DNA of 36,244 bases from an uncultured bacterium (GTDB lineage Bacteria; Bacillota; Clostridia; Oscillospirales; Oscillospiraceae), in assembly GCA_949840775.1 (NCBI GenBank), contig CATKXO010000032.1, positions 1-36,244 of the forward strand, written 5' to 3'. Positions 35,797 to 36,244 of this stretch are shown here, piece after piece; within the stretch, counting starts at the first letter, position 1, and the number at the start of each line of letters is the position of its first letter. The notes under the pieces are model-generated. The model was not told the DNA's origin and ran no database searches. It was given only the letters and a program-made list of their open reading frames with translations. A program made the position numbers and the translations under genes.

Positions 35797-36244
35797 ATTC
35801 CTGTCGATTGTGGTGCGGGTGGTCCATAACGGTTTTACAGGCCCGGGTAAGCTGGGCAAAGATGGTGGAGTTGTACCGCCCCTCATAGACGGTAAGCATG
35901 GGAATGCGGTCCAGCTTGGACAGCACCACATACTTGGGAACCAGATTGGTGAGGGTGAGGGCCTTGACATCAGCGGCGCACTGCTTGCAGGTGCAGAGCC
36001 CAAACTTTTTGATATAGGCGGGGGCCTTCTCCTCCACCAGCACCTGCATAATGTTTGTATAGGAGACCTCGTCCTCCTCAGGAGGCTGGGGCTTGGGAGC
36101 AGGTTTTGGAGCCTCCGGTGCGGGGGCGGGCTTCGGGGGTTCGGAGGGAGTACCGGCACCGGCCAGCAGTTTTTCGATGTCCTCCTGGCTCATCTTGCCG
36201 CCGGGTGCGGGTGCAGGTGCAGGCGCGGGCTCCGGGGATTCGGC
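35795..36244 (-). CDS. ComFB-domain protein with FliM/FliY-like CheY-binding peptide, 5' end outside window
   Basis: The minus-strand frame is open from the right edge to the stop at 35797-35795 (149 codons in the window), so the start lies outside. An in-frame ATG at 36193 has no ribosome site and is preceded by in-frame Ala-Pro codons. Visible order: an Ala-Pro linker (ESPEPAPAPAPAPGGK), the peptide MSQEDIEKLLAGAG, a second Pro/Ala/Lys linker, then a ComFB domain in the last 85 residues (SYTNIMQVLVEEKAPAYIKKF, in part; CTCKQCAADVKALTLTNLVPKYV, in part). ComFB family members have recently been reported to bind cyclic dinucleotides. The peptide resembles the CheY-P-binding start of FliM (LSQSQIDALL) and almost equals the internal one in FliY. 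A role in linking second messengers with the switch is inferred. Confidence 0.85.
   Translation of the reverse strand, partial: AESPEPAPAPAPAPGGKMSQEDIEKLLAGAGTPSEPPKPAPAPEAPKPAPKPQPPEEDEVSYTNIMQVLVEEKAPAYIKKFGLCTCKQCAADVKALTLTNLVPKYVVLSKLDRIPMLTVYEGRYNSTIFAQLTRACKTVMDHPHHNRQE

Noticed and set aside
35795-36193. The ComFB gene as a complete 132-residue protein starting at ATG 36193
   Set aside because: The upstream codons in the window stay in frame and continue the Ala-Pro linker, and there is no ribosome site before that ATG, so the gene most likely starts outside the window.

Overview
The window is a flagellar and chemotaxis gene cluster from a GC-rich, monoderm, motile anaerobe of the class Clostridia, most likely an Oscillospiraceae/Eubacteriales relative. 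This rests on three things seen in the sequence: the order flgM-flgN-flgK-flgL-DUF6470(YviE)-fliW-csrA, followed by a long flgB...fliA fla/che operon of the Bacillus/Clostridium type; FliY (CheC-like plus SpoA) in place of a short FliN; and CheC, CheD and CheV with no L- or P-ring genes. The species cannot be named from the sequence alone. No rRNA, tRNA, CRISPR array or complete insertion sequence was seen.

Layout. Positions 1-3.5 kb are an accessory border. It holds the 5' part of a secreted lipoprotein-like gene (minus strand), a highly structured non-coding stretch of about 0.6 kb, a HAD phosphatase and cytidine deaminase pair fired divergently from one symmetric promoter, a DUF378 membrane protein, and a PilZ protein. 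Block 1 (3.6-9.5 kb) makes the anti-sigma factor FlgM, the chaperone FlgN, the hook-filament junction proteins FlgK and FlgL, a DUF6470 protein, and the FliW/CsrA post-transcriptional switch; it ends in a terminator. A 435-bp gap with a gene remnant, an orphan terminator and two good promoters separates it from block 2. Block 2 (9.88-35.76 kb) is one co-directional run of 31 genes: rod and MS/C-ring (flgB, flgC, fliE, fliF, fliG), export ATPase (fliH, fliI, fliJ), an unknown gene, hook assembly (fliK, flgD, TIGR02530-type gene, flgE, flbD), stator (motA, motB), switch (fliM, fliY), cheY, export gate (fliO-fliR, flhB, flhA), sigma-28 (fliA), two rod proteins (flgF/flgG type) and cheC, cheD, cheV. 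It ends in a perfect 15-bp bidirectional terminator that faces a convergent ComFB-domain gene running off the right edge.

How it works together. Rod, hook and export genes build the basal body. Once the hook is complete, export of FlgM should free sigma-28 (fliA). FliW and CsrA should couple translation of flagellar messages to filament assembly, and a near-consensus CsrA hairpin lies in the leader of the DUF6470-fliW-csrA genes. CheY acts on a switch of FliM and FliY; FliY keeps both CheC-type phosphatase sites, while CheC keeps one and has Asn-to-Ser in the other. A PilZ protein and a ComFB protein (a family recently linked to cyclic dinucleotide binding) flank the cluster, suggesting second-messenger control.

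The most interesting signal is at the right edge. The ComFB protein carries an Ala-Pro linker plus a FliM/FliY-like CheY-binding peptide, and almost the same linker-plus-peptide module sits inside FliY of the same locus. Other notable items are a four-hairpin MITE-like element between flgE and flbD, a long hairpin before motA, a low-GC insert with an internal repeat in flgK, and a candidate structured RNA near the left end.
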